The position numbers and the translations under genes were made by a program. A stretch of DNA of 51,336 nucleotides from Butyricicoccus pullicaecorum DSM 23266 (GTDB taxonomy: Bacteria > Bacillota > Clostridia > Oscillospirales > Butyricicoccaceae), in NCBI RefSeq assembly GCF_900167005.1, contig NZ_FUXW01000015.1, positions 1-51,336 on the forward strand, in the 5' to 3' direction. The notes under the pieces were generated by a model. It saw only the letters and a list, made by a program, of their open reading frames with translations. It was not told the origin of the DNA and ran no database searches. The first letter of the stretch is position 1; the number at the start of each line of letters is the position of its first letter. This document shows, piece after piece, positions 32,555 through 40,260 of the stretch.

Positions 32555-34501
32555 ATGAAAACGACTTCGATTTGCTGCGCAGGACGCACCATTCCGGTCT
32601 ATGCACTCGATGCGCTGGTGATCGGTACGGGCTGCGCGGGATACAACGCAGCCGACTGGCTGTACGATCTTGGTCGAACCGATGTTGCCATCGTGACCGA
32701 GGGCATCAAGATGGGCACCTCGCGCAACACGGGCAGCGACAAGCAGACCTACTACAAGCTGTCGCTCGCATCGGATGAAGCCGATTCGGTACAGGAGATG
32801 GCGCAAACGCTGTTTTCGGGCGGCAGTGTCAACGGTGACACTGCGCTGGCCGAGGCGGCAGGCTCGGTGCGCAGTTTTATGAAGCTGGTCAATCTGGGTG
32901 TGCCGTTTCCGTGCAGCGAGTATGGCGAGTACGTTGGCTATAAGACCGACCACGACCCCCGCCAGCGTGCGACCTCAGCCGGACCGCTGACCTCGCGCTT
33001 TATGACCGAGGCGCTTGAACGCAGCGTGCAAAAGAAGGGCATCCGCATCTTCAACCAGATGCAGGCAGTACGCCTGTTGGTGGAGGCCGGCAAGATGTTC
33101 GGCCTGCTCGCGCTCGACCTCACCCGTCCGGGTGCCGACGGCCTGACGCTGTTTGCCTGCCCGCACATCATTCTGGCGACCGGCGGCCCTGCGGGCGTGT
33201 ACGATGCGTCGGTATACCCCTGCGGTCATGTGGGTATGACCGGCATGGCGCTGGAAGCCGGTGCCAAGCTGGTCAATTTGCAGGAATGGCAGTACGGTCT
33301 GGCCTCGATCGACTTCCGCTGGAACGTGTCGGGCACCTATCAGCAGGTACTGCCGCGCTACATTTCGGTGGATGCCGACGGTGTCGAGCGGGAATTCCTG
33401 CTCGATTACTTCGATACCCCGGCACAGGCGCTGGACGCAGTTTTCCTCAAGGGGTATCAGTGGCCGTTCGACGTGCGCAAGGTGCAGGGTTCGTCCATCA
33501 TCGATCTGATCGTGCACCATGAGACCATCGACCTTGGCCGACGGGTGTACATGGATTTCCGCACCGACCCGACCGGTCTGGACTTTTCCGCGCTGTCGGA
33601 GGAGACCTTCCGATACCTGAAAAACTCGGGTGCACTCACGCTCACGCCGATTGCACGTCTGGCGCACATGAACCCGGATGCCATCGAGCTGTACCGTGCG
33701 CACGGCATTGATCTGACGACCGAGCCGCTGCGGGTTGCCGTCTGTGCTCAGCACAACAATGGCGGCATTGCGGTCGACGTCAACTGGCAGACCAATATCC
33801 AGGGTCTGTACGCAGCCGGCGAGTGCGCAGGTACGTTCGGTGTCTATCGCCCGGGCGGTTCGGCGCTCAACGCCTGCCAGGTTGGTTCCATGCGTGCAGC
33901 CGAGCACATCGCATGCACAACCAAACCCGCGCTGTTTGCACCCAAGCAGCTGGAAGAGCAGGTGGAACGTGTGCTGACCGGCTGGCTGGTCGATGCGCTG
34001 GAAAGCTTGAACCATTGCGATGTGCACAGCACATCGTACACCATGCGCCGGGAGATGCAAAAGCGCATGAGTGCACAGGCGGCACACATCCGACAGCCCG
34101 AGGCCTTGCAGGCACTGTGCGACGCACTGGATGCACAGCTGCAGCACTTTTTCCGCGATTATCGTCTGGTATCGCCCGGCGGTTTTGCACAAATGCTGCG
34201 CACACGCGATGTCCTGCTGACCCAGCGCGCCGTGGTATCGTCCATGACGCTGTGTGCACAGCAGTGGGGCAGCCGTGGGTCGGGGCTGGTGCTCGATTCG
34301 GCAGGCGTTGCCTGTGATGGTCTGCGCGATTACCGCTATCGTCCGCCGCAGGAGGTTGGTATGGATCAGCAGGTGGTCACCGAATGGAATTCGGACGGGA
34401 TTTCTTCTTCCTTTGCACCCGTTCGTCCCATTCCGGCGCGTGACAGCTGGTTCGAGAACGTCTGGCGGGAATATCGGACGCGCACAGCCGGATTACAGTG
34501 A
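32555..34501 (+). CDS. FAD-binding flavoprotein of the fumarate reductase/succinate dehydrogenase family
   Basis: This 648-residue flavoprotein uses ATG 32555, not the TTG six bases earlier. The N-terminal Rossmann motif VIGTGCAGYNAA covers residues 22-33. The FAD_binding_2 pattern continues with GIKMGTSRNTGSDKQ, HIILATGG and the C-terminal FAD loop AAGECAGTFGVYRPGGSALN. No signal peptide, heme motif or FMN-attachment domain was seen, so it is a soluble cytoplasmic enzyme. Relatives include fumarate reductases, L-aspartate oxidase and ketosteroid dehydrogenases. It may oxidise or reduce a C-C bond of the operon's substrate or feed electrons to the truncated OYE partner. Its last 9 bp overlap the convergent AraC gene. 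Confidence 0.88.
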   Translation: MKTTSICCAGRTIPVYALDALVIGTGCAGYNAADWLYDLGRTDVAIVTEGIKMGTSRNTGSDKQTYYKLSLASDEADSVQEMAQTLFSGGSVNGDTALAEAAGSVRSFMKLVNLGVPFPCSEYGEYVGYKTDHDPRQRATSAGPLTSRFMTEALERSVQKKGIRIFNQMQAVRLLVEAGKMFGLLALDLTRPGADGLTLFACPHIILATGGPAGVYDASVYPCGHVGMTGMALEAGAKLVNLQEWQYGLASIDFRWNVSGTYQQVLPRYISVDADGVEREFLLDYFDTPAQALDAVFLKGYQWPFDVRKVQGSSIIDLIVHHETIDLGRRVYMDFRTDPTGLDFSALSEETFRYLKNSGALTLTPIARLAHMNPDAIELYRAHGIDLTTEPLRVAVCAQHNNGGIAVDVNWQTNIQGLYAAGECAGTFGVYRPGGSALNACQVGSMRAAEHIACTTKPALFAPKQLEEQVERVLTGWLVDALESLNHCDVHSTSYTMRREMQKRMSAQAAHIRQPEALQALCDALDAQLQHFFRDYRLVSPGGFAQMLRTRDVLLTQRAVVSSMTLCAQQWGSRGSGLVLDSAGVACDGLRDYRYRPPQEVGMDQQVVTEWNSDGISSSFAPVRPIPARDSWFENVWREYRTRTAGLQ

Positions 34502-35389
34502 CCCATCCGACCGTTTCAGCTGTTCGGCGTGCAGTTTTTTGAAGTGATTGGGGCTGACGCCGTACCATTTGCGGAAGGCACGGTAAAACCCGGCATGGTC
34601 ACTGAAACCGCAGGTCTCCCAGACCTTGGCCACCGGCACTCCATCCAGAATGCTGTTTTTTCCTGTGATCAGACGCATCTGGATGACATACTGGTAATAG
34701 GAAATGTGCATATTTTGCTTAAACAGATGAGAAATATGGTACTTGTTGGTATAGAAGACCGATGCCAGCTTGTCGAGTGACAGGTCGCCGCAGAGGTTGC
34801 CCTGCACGTAGTGCAGAATATCGGTCAGGAGCGACCCGTGCGTGCCGCCCTGCACCTGACTGGTCTCGGCGGCGAGGGCACGGTTGTACAGGGTCAGAAT
34901 GTGCATGATGACCGAGATACCCTCGGTGCGATAGCACAGCGCGCGCTCGTGGTAGGAGTGGAATAGAGTCATAAAGCTGCCGCGCAGCGAGATGACCGAG
35001 GCTTCATCGCCGCGGAACAGATACCGACCCTGAATGTCCTGTTGGAGGAAATAGCCGCAGTCGGCGTCCTGACGAATCAGACGGCTCAGGGCGTTGGCCG
35101 AGATCCACACGACATAGCGCTCGTAGGGAATGTCAAAATCGTGAAAAACCGGATTGTGCAGCACGTTGGGCGGGATGATGAGCAGATCACCCGGATGCAG
35201 CTGAAACTGCTGATCGTCGACAATGTAGTCCACGTGACCGCCCGCGAAAAAGTACATCTCGTAGAACTCGTGATAGTGCGGTTCGACGTCGTGATAGTCG
35301 TTGTCCACCGCGTGTTCGACCTCGAAATCGCGCTCGGTCATGTAGTGCTTGAACAGCCAGGATTGGCGTTCCCGATCGGTTTTTGTCAT
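34493..35389 (-). CDS. AraC-family transcriptional regulator
   Basis: This 298-residue regulator starts at ATG 35389 behind AGAGGGGAG; the longer frame has no ribosome site. The N-terminal cupin domain includes EPHYHEFYEMYFFAGGHVDY and LHPGDLLIIPPNVLH. The C-terminal double helix-turn-helix domain includes LSLDKLASVFYTNKYHISHLF and CGFSDHAGFYRAFRKWYG. It diverges from the TRAP transporter operon, which it probably activates. Its 3' end overlaps the convergent flavoprotein gene by 9 bp, so the two transcripts must run into each other. Confidence 0.92.
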   Translation of the reverse strand: MTKTDRERQSWLFKHYMTERDFEVEHAVDNDYHDVEPHYHEFYEMYFFAGGHVDYIVDDQQFQLHPGDLLIIPPNVLHNPVFHDFDIPYERYVVWISANALSRLIRQDADCGYFLQQDIQGRYLFRGDEASVISLRGSFMTLFHSYHERALCYRTEGISVIMHILTLYNRALAAETSQVQGGTHGSLLTDILHYVQGNLCGDLSLDKLASVFYTNKYHISHLFKQNMHISYYQYVIQMRLITGKNSILDGVPVAKVWETCGFSDHAGFYRAFRKWYGVSPNHFKKLHAEQLKRSDGSL

Positions 35390-35683
35390 GGTCTTGGCTC
35401 CCCTCTGCCCTTTGGATATATTGAACAAGAAACATGGACACGGTTTATGCAAAACCCCTATTTCTCGTCAAATGTCAGCAAGAATCACAATATTTAAACC
35501 AAAAATAATAATTTATTTTGAAAAAGATTGTTTTTATAATGATATCAGAAAGCACGAGCAGAGGCAAGTCTATGCGGAAAGAATTTGCCCGGACGTGCGG
35601 GAACATACCGGTGTGAAAACGCAGTCCCGACGGGGACACGCAGAAGAAACATGATAAAACAGAAAGACGGAGGTATTTTCCTC
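35390..35683. promoter_or_regulatory. Divergent control region between AraC and TRAP genes
   Basis: A plus-strand -10 box TATAAT at 35535-35540 lies in an AT-rich stretch, but no good -35 box sits 17 bp upstream. That is typical of an activator-dependent promoter. The rest of the region is non-coding leader. No strong hairpin was seen. Confidence 0.5.
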
Positions 35684-36685
35684 ATGAAGAGCATGATGAA
35701 ACGACTGTTTGCAGGTGCTTTGGCGGCAGCGGTGCTGACCGGTCTGACGGGATGCAGCGGCGGAAGCCAGGACCCCAATCACCTGTTGATCGTGCACGGT
35801 CATGGTGACTGGCACCCGGTCAATATCGGACTGGAAAAGTTTGCGGAAGATATGGAAGCCGAGACCGATTACACGTTCAGCATCTACCCCAACGGTCAGC
35901 TCGGTGACGACAGCGCGATGGTACAGCTGGTCAAGGCAGGCGTTGTAGACGTTGCCAAGGTCAGTGCAGGTGCACTTGAGCAGTTTAACCCCGCATATTC
36001 GATTTTCTCCATTCCCTATGTCTTCCAGTCCACCGAGCATTACTTTGATGTTATGAACAACTCAGAGGCGGTACAGGAGATCTTTAACTCCACCCGTGAC
36101 GACGGATTCATCGCCATCGGCTGGTTCGATTCGGGTTCGCGCTCGATCTACACCACCAAGGAAGGCCCGGCCGATTCTCCGGCAGCACTCAAGGGTCTCA
36201 AGATCCGTACCATGAACAGCCCGACTTCGGTTGAGATGATCAACAACATGGGCGCGGCAGCGACTCCGATGTCGTCTGGTGAGGTTTACACCTCGCTCCA
36301 GCAGGGCATCATCGACGGCGCAGAGAACAACGAGACCGTTCTTGGTGACGACGGACACGGTGAGGTAGCCAAGAGCTACACCTACACCCAGCACCAGTAC
36401 CTGCCCGATATTGTCATTATGTCGGTTGAGACCTGGGATGCAATGACCGAAGAAGAGCATCAGAAGGTCTACGAGGCAATGGACGACGCATGGCAGGCAC
36501 ATGAGGAAGAATGGGTTCAGATCGTAGAGCGCAACAAGCAGGAAGCCATTGACATGGGCGTCCAGTTCTACGAGATCGACAAGACTCCCTTTATTGAGGC
36601 ATGTAAGCCGCAGCAGGAAGCATTCTGCGCACAGAGCGAGGACAATGCCCGCTACTTTGCAGACTTCCAGAGCTATCTGAAGTAA
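35684..36685 (+). CDS. dctP: TRAP transporter substrate-binding lipoprotein
   Basis: This 333-residue DctP-family solute receptor starts at ATG 35684 behind ACGGAGG; an upstream ATG at 35651 has no site. The lipoprotein signal peptide ends LTGC with C24. Family features include FAEDMEAETDYTFSIYPNGQLG, the ligand-binding arginine segment LKGLKIRTMNSPTSVEM, and GEVYTSLQQGIIDGAENN. The arginine in that segment normally grips the substrate carboxylate, so the ligand should be an organic or sugar acid. It is the first gene of the dctPQM operon. Confidence 0.94.
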   Translation: MKSMMKRLFAGALAAAVLTGLTGCSGGSQDPNHLLIVHGHGDWHPVNIGLEKFAEDMEAETDYTFSIYPNGQLGDDSAMVQLVKAGVVDVAKVSAGALEQFNPAYSIFSIPYVFQSTEHYFDVMNNSEAVQEIFNSTRDDGFIAIGWFDSGSRSIYTTKEGPADSPAALKGLKIRTMNSPTSVEMINNMGAAATPMSSGEVYTSLQQGIIDGAENNETVLGDDGHGEVAKSYTYTQHQYLPDIVIMSVETWDAMTEEEHQKVYEAMDDAWQAHEEEWVQIVERNKQEAIDMGVQFYEIDKTPFIEACKPQQEAFCAQSEDNARYFADFQSYLK

Positions 36686-36698
36686 GGAGGATCCCAAC

Positions 36699-37187
36699 AT
36701 GAGAAAAGTGATCGATAAGATCATCGAGATCCTGTGTACGCTGATCATGGGCTACATGGTGCTCGATGTCTGCTGGATGGTCATTGCGCGTTTTGTGCTC
36801 AAGAATCCGTCCACAACCTCGGAAGAGGTATTGCGCTATCTGCTGGTCTGGACTACAATGATTGGCGGCGCGTATGCTTATGGCCGTCGCAAGCACCTGT
36901 CTATTACCATGCTGACCAAGAAACTGTCGTTCCGTGGTCAGAAGATTCTGGATATCGGTGTACAGGCGATTGTCATTGCGTTCTGCGTGATTGTTATGAT
37001 TCTTGGCGACCTGCGTCTGGTACAGACCACGTCTAACCAGATCTCCTCCGCCCTGCATCTGCCCATGCCCTACGTCTACGCCAGCATTCTGGTCGGCGGC
37101 ATTCTGATCGTATTCTATTCCCTTATCTTTATTCTGGAAGATCTGAAGGCCCTCCGCAATCCTGAGATTGAGACCGCAAAGCAGTAA
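36699..37187 (+). CDS. dctQ: TRAP transporter small permease
   Basis: This 162-residue DctQ-type protein has four predicted membrane segments and contains a SEEVLRYLLVWTTMIGGAYAY stretch, part of the family signature. It starts behind AAGGAGG, 13 bp after dctP, and is followed 17 bp later by dctM. It is a required accessory subunit of the sodium-driven TRAP transporter. Confidence 0.92.
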   Translation: MRKVIDKIIEILCTLIMGYMVLDVCWMVIARFVLKNPSTTSEEVLRYLLVWTTMIGGAYAYGRRKHLSITMLTKKLSFRGQKILDIGVQAIVIAFCVIVMILGDLRLVQTTSNQISSALHLPMPYVYASILVGGILIVFYSLIFILEDLKALRNPEIETAKQ

Positions 37188-37204
37188 GAGAGGAGAAGAA
37201 TAAC

Positions 37205-38503
37205 ATGAGTGTAGTACAAATCGGCCTGCTGCTGCTGGCCAGCTTTTTCCTGATGCTCGCGCTGAGCGTTCCGGTCTCGATCAGCCTGATCGTGTCCTCG
37301 CTGATTACCGTGTCCACCGCGCTGCCGCTCGACCTTGGCACCTTCGTTGCCTGCCAGAAGATGGTCGCAGGCGTAGACAGCTTCTCGCTGCTCGCCGTTC
37401 CCTTCTTCATCCTGACCGGCGTGCTGATGAACACCGGCGGTATCGCACAAAGACTGATTAACCTTGCAAAGTGCCTGGTTGGCCGTATCCCGGGCGGTCT
37501 GGCACACACCAACATTGTCGGCAACACCATGTTCGGTGCGCTGTCCGGCTCGGCTGTTGCAGCATCCATCGCAGTCGGCGGCGTTATGCTGCCCGAGGAG
37601 GAAGCTGCGGGTTACGATAAGAAGTTCGCTGCTGCTGCAAACGTTGCGTCTGCACCGACCGGCCTGATTATCCCGCCCTCCGGTATCCTCATCATCTACG
37701 CCGTTCTGTCCGGCTCCTCGGTTGTCGGCATGATCATGTCCGGTTACATTCCCGGCATCCTGTGGTGCCTGGCCTGCATGGTTGTCGCATTCATCGTTGC
37801 CAGGAAGAACAAGTATCCGACCAGCGAGCGCGTTCCGGTCAAGGTACTGTTCCGCTACTTCGTGGAAGCTATCCCAAGCATCCTGCTCATCGTCATTATC
37901 ATCGGCGGTATCTCCTCCGGTATCTTCACCGCGACCGAGTCGGCTGCTGTCGCTGTTGCATACACCCTGTTCCTCGCCATGGTCGTCTATAAGAGCATTA
38001 AGCCCTCCGACCTGCCGGGCATCCTGCGCGATGCCTGCGAGACCACCGCAGTTATCATGTTCCTGATCGCAGCTTCTGCGGTTATGAGCTTCGTTCTGTC
38101 CTTCACCGGTCTGCCCAACGCCATCGGTGAGGCGCTGCTGAGCGTTTCGGATAACAAGTACGTCATCCTGCTGCTCATCAACCTGCTGCTTCTGGTTGCC
38201 GGTATGTTCATGGATATCACCCCGGCAGTTCTGATCTTCGCACCCATCTTCCTGCCGGTTGTCACCAGCTTCGGCATGGACCCCATCCACTTTGGTATCA
38301 TGATGGTCATGAACCTGGGTGTCGGCAATATCACCCCGCCGGTCGGCTCGTCTCTGTTCTCGGGCTGCCAGGTATCGGGCATTGATATGGAAGACATGAT
38401 AAAACCGCTGCTGCCGTTCTACGCAGCAATCTTCATCGCTCTGATGCTGGTTGCTTATGTACCGTGGTTCTCCATGGTCATTCCCAACCTGGTCACGGGC
38501 TAA
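37205..38503 (+). CDS. dctM: TRAP transporter large permease
   Basis: This 432-residue polytopic membrane protein of the DctM family has about 12 segments. It shows LLAVPFFILTGVLMNTGGIAQ, GNTMFGALSGSAVAASIAVGG and MNLGVGNITPPVG, all typical of TRAP large subunits. It forms the transport channel together with DctQ. Two hairpins follow in the gap before the GH28 gene, which is probably co-transcribed. Confidence 0.95.
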   Translation: MSVVQIGLLLLASFFLMLALSVPVSISLIVSSLITVSTALPLDLGTFVACQKMVAGVDSFSLLAVPFFILTGVLMNTGGIAQRLINLAKCLVGRIPGGLAHTNIVGNTMFGALSGSAVAASIAVGGVMLPEEEAAGYDKKFAAAANVASAPTGLIIPPSGILIIYAVLSGSSVVGMIMSGYIPGILWCLACMVVAFIVARKNKYPTSERVPVKVLFRYFVEAIPSILLIVIIIGGISSGIFTATESAAVAVAYTLFLAMVVYKSIKPSDLPGILRDACETTAVIMFLIAASAVMSFVLSFTGLPNAIGEALLSVSDNKYVILLLINLLLLVAGMFMDITPAVLIFAPIFLPVVTSFGMDPIHFGIMMVMNLGVGNITPPVGSSLFSGCQVSGIDMEDMIKPLLPFYAAIFIALMLVAYVPWFSMVIPNLVTG

Positions 38504-38528
38504 CATCTACACACAGCCACCCTTTCTT

Positions 38529-38595
38529 GGCCGGTAACCGCCCGGCCGTGACTCCCCCCAACATGAGCGGAGCGGACAAATTTTGTTCGCTCCGC
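38529..38595 (+). promoter_or_regulatory. Two intercistronic hairpins between dctM and the GH28 gene
   Basis: GGCCGG/CCGGCC near 38529-38547 is followed by a 14-bp stem (38567-38580 with 38582-38595, GCGGAGCG...CGCTCCGC). No T-tract follows either, so they are more likely RNA-stability or processing elements, or partial attenuators, than full terminators. Confidence 0.45.
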
Positions 38596-38676
38596 GTTGG
38601 TGACTCTGCAGGTTGTGCGTCTGCGCATCCGGGCGCATGACCGGCACAAAATTGAAAGCAAAGGAAGAATCCACAG

Positions 38677-40089
38677 ATGATTTATCACGTTCAGAATTTT
38701 GGCGCAAAGGCCGACGGCGTCACCAATGACGCACCGGCCATTCAGGCAGCGATCGACACCTGCTCGGCGGCAGGCGGCGGCCGGGTCGTGCTGGAAAGCG
38801 GAAAGACCTATTACGCAAGCTCGATTGTCCTCAAGACCGGCGTTGACCTGCATCTTGAGCGCGGCAGTCTGCTCCGTGCGCATGCCGACATCGATACATA
38901 TATTCACCCCAACGAGGGTCAGCAGGATGACGGCGTCGAGCACATCGGCACCCCGGTCACGCTCAAACCGTCTTACGCCTTTATCTACGCCAAGGACGCG
39001 GACAATATCGCGATTTCCGGCCCGGGTACCATCGACGGCAACGCTTACGCCTTTGTCAAGCGCGTCAGCCCTTATTACGTCACCGGTGATTTTTATCCCC
39101 GTCCGACCCTGGTCTATGTCGAGCACTGCAACCACATTTCCTTCACCGATGTGGTCATGCAGAACGCGCCCTTCTGGACCCTGCACCCGGCGGGCTGTGA
39201 CGACGTGCTGATCTCGCAGATCCGCATTCTGAATGATCTGGACGTGGCAAACTCGGACGGCATCGACCCCGACCACTCGACCAATGTGCGTATTCTGGGC
39301 TGCCATGTGACCTGCGCGGACGACTGCATCTGCCTCAAGTCGTCGGCGGGCAATATGGAGTACGGCCCGACCAAGAACGTCATTATCTCCAACTGTACGC
39401 TCATTTCGACCTCGGCCGCACTCAAGATCGGCACCGAGGGCACGGGCAATTTTGAGAACGTCATCGTGGATAACTGCATTATTTCGGGTTCCAACCGCGG
39501 TATCTCCATCCAGATTCGCGACGGCGGCAACGTCAAGAACGTGTCCTTCTCCAATATCATCATCGAGACCCGCCGTTTTGCCGATTGCTGGTGGGGTTGC
39601 GCCGAACCCATTACCATTTCCACCCACGACCGCGATCAGCATACAAAATCCGGTCACATCTCCAATATCCGCTTCTCGAACATCACCTGTGACAGTGAAA
39701 ATGGTGTTTTCTTCTCGGGCAGCGTCGGCAATGAGATCGAAGATGTGTGGATGGAAAAGGTACAGGTCACCATGCGCGCCAAGACCAAGTGGCAGCGCGG
39801 CCTGTACGACCTGCGTCCAGGTCTGAACCGCGGCGGTTCGGGCAGCGATTCGACCACGGTCTCTGCGGCCGAGGGTCTGTGCGCCGGCATTGAGAAAATG
39901 CCCTCGCCCGGCTTTTTCCTGCGCGACGTCAAGGGCGTGACTCTGCGCGACTGCCGCGTGCGCTTTGAGGGAGATGACATGTCCGATTTCGGTGAGGCAC
40001 TGCGCACCGAGCGCTGCACCGAGGTTTCGGTCGAGAATTTCCGCGGTAAGGCAGCCCGTCCGGGCTTTGCCGATCAGGTCATTGGCTAA
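38677..40089 (+). CDS. GH28-like right-handed beta-helix glycosidase, atypical active site
   Basis: This 470-residue protein is of the polygalacturonase (GH28) fold and starts behind AAAGGAAG. The N-terminal pectate-lyase-3-like segment FGAKADGVTNDAPAIQAAID is followed by the beta-helix. Catalytic acids are conserved: NSDG at 192-195 and DD at 215-216. The usual GHG segment reads TSAALKIGTEG (245 onward) and the RIK segment reads RGISIQ (274-279). The histidine and the Arg/Lys that hold the galacturonate carboxylate are therefore missing. It has no signal peptide, so it acts in the cytoplasm on imported small substrates. It lies downstream of the TRAP transporter. The substrate is probably not plain galacturonan. 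Confidence 0.85.
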   Translation: MIYHVQNFGAKADGVTNDAPAIQAAIDTCSAAGGGRVVLESGKTYYASSIVLKTGVDLHLERGSLLRAHADIDTYIHPNEGQQDDGVEHIGTPVTLKPSYAFIYAKDADNIAISGPGTIDGNAYAFVKRVSPYYVTGDFYPRPTLVYVEHCNHISFTDVVMQNAPFWTLHPAGCDDVLISQIRILNDLDVANSDGIDPDHSTNVRILGCHVTCADDCICLKSSAGNMEYGPTKNVIISNCTLISTSAALKIGTEGTGNFENVIVDNCIISGSNRGISIQIRDGGNVKNVSFSNIIIETRRFADCWWGCAEPITISTHDRDQHTKSGHISNIRFSNITCDSENGVFFSGSVGNEIEDVWMEKVQVTMRAKTKWQRGLYDLRPGLNRGGSGSDSTTVSAAEGLCAGIEKMPSPGFFLRDVKGVTLRDCRVRFEGDDMSDFGEALRTERCTEVSVENFRGKAARPGFADQVIG

Positions 40090-40106
40090 TCACTTTGTAT
40101 CATGAT

Positions 40107-40143
40107 AAAAAATCCCCGTATCTTTTGATACGGGGATTTTTTT
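40107..40143. terminator. Perfect 16-bp bidirectional terminator hairpin
   Basis: AAAAAATCCCCGTATC (40107-40122) pairs with GATACGGGGATTTTTT (40127-40142) around TTTT. It lies 18 bp after the GH28 stop and can also end the opposing tctA transcript. Confidence 0.9.
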
Positions 40144-40207
40144 GTGAGGAGGGAAGAAAAAAGAGGAGAGAAATCCTCAGCAATGAGAATCGGTGTGTAG
40201 GAGCGAA

Positions 40208-40243
40208 CAGGTGCTGCGATGAACGTGAGGGACGCAGCACCTG
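40208..40243 (-). other. 11-bp hairpin after the second tctA gene
   Basis: CAGGTGCTGCG (40208-40218) pairs with CGCAGCACCTG (40233-40243). It lacks a T-tract on the minus strand. It may protect the 3' end of the transcript before the shared terminator at 40107-40142. Confidence 0.5.
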
Positions 40244-40260
40244 CCCTAAAAAAGAGAGAA

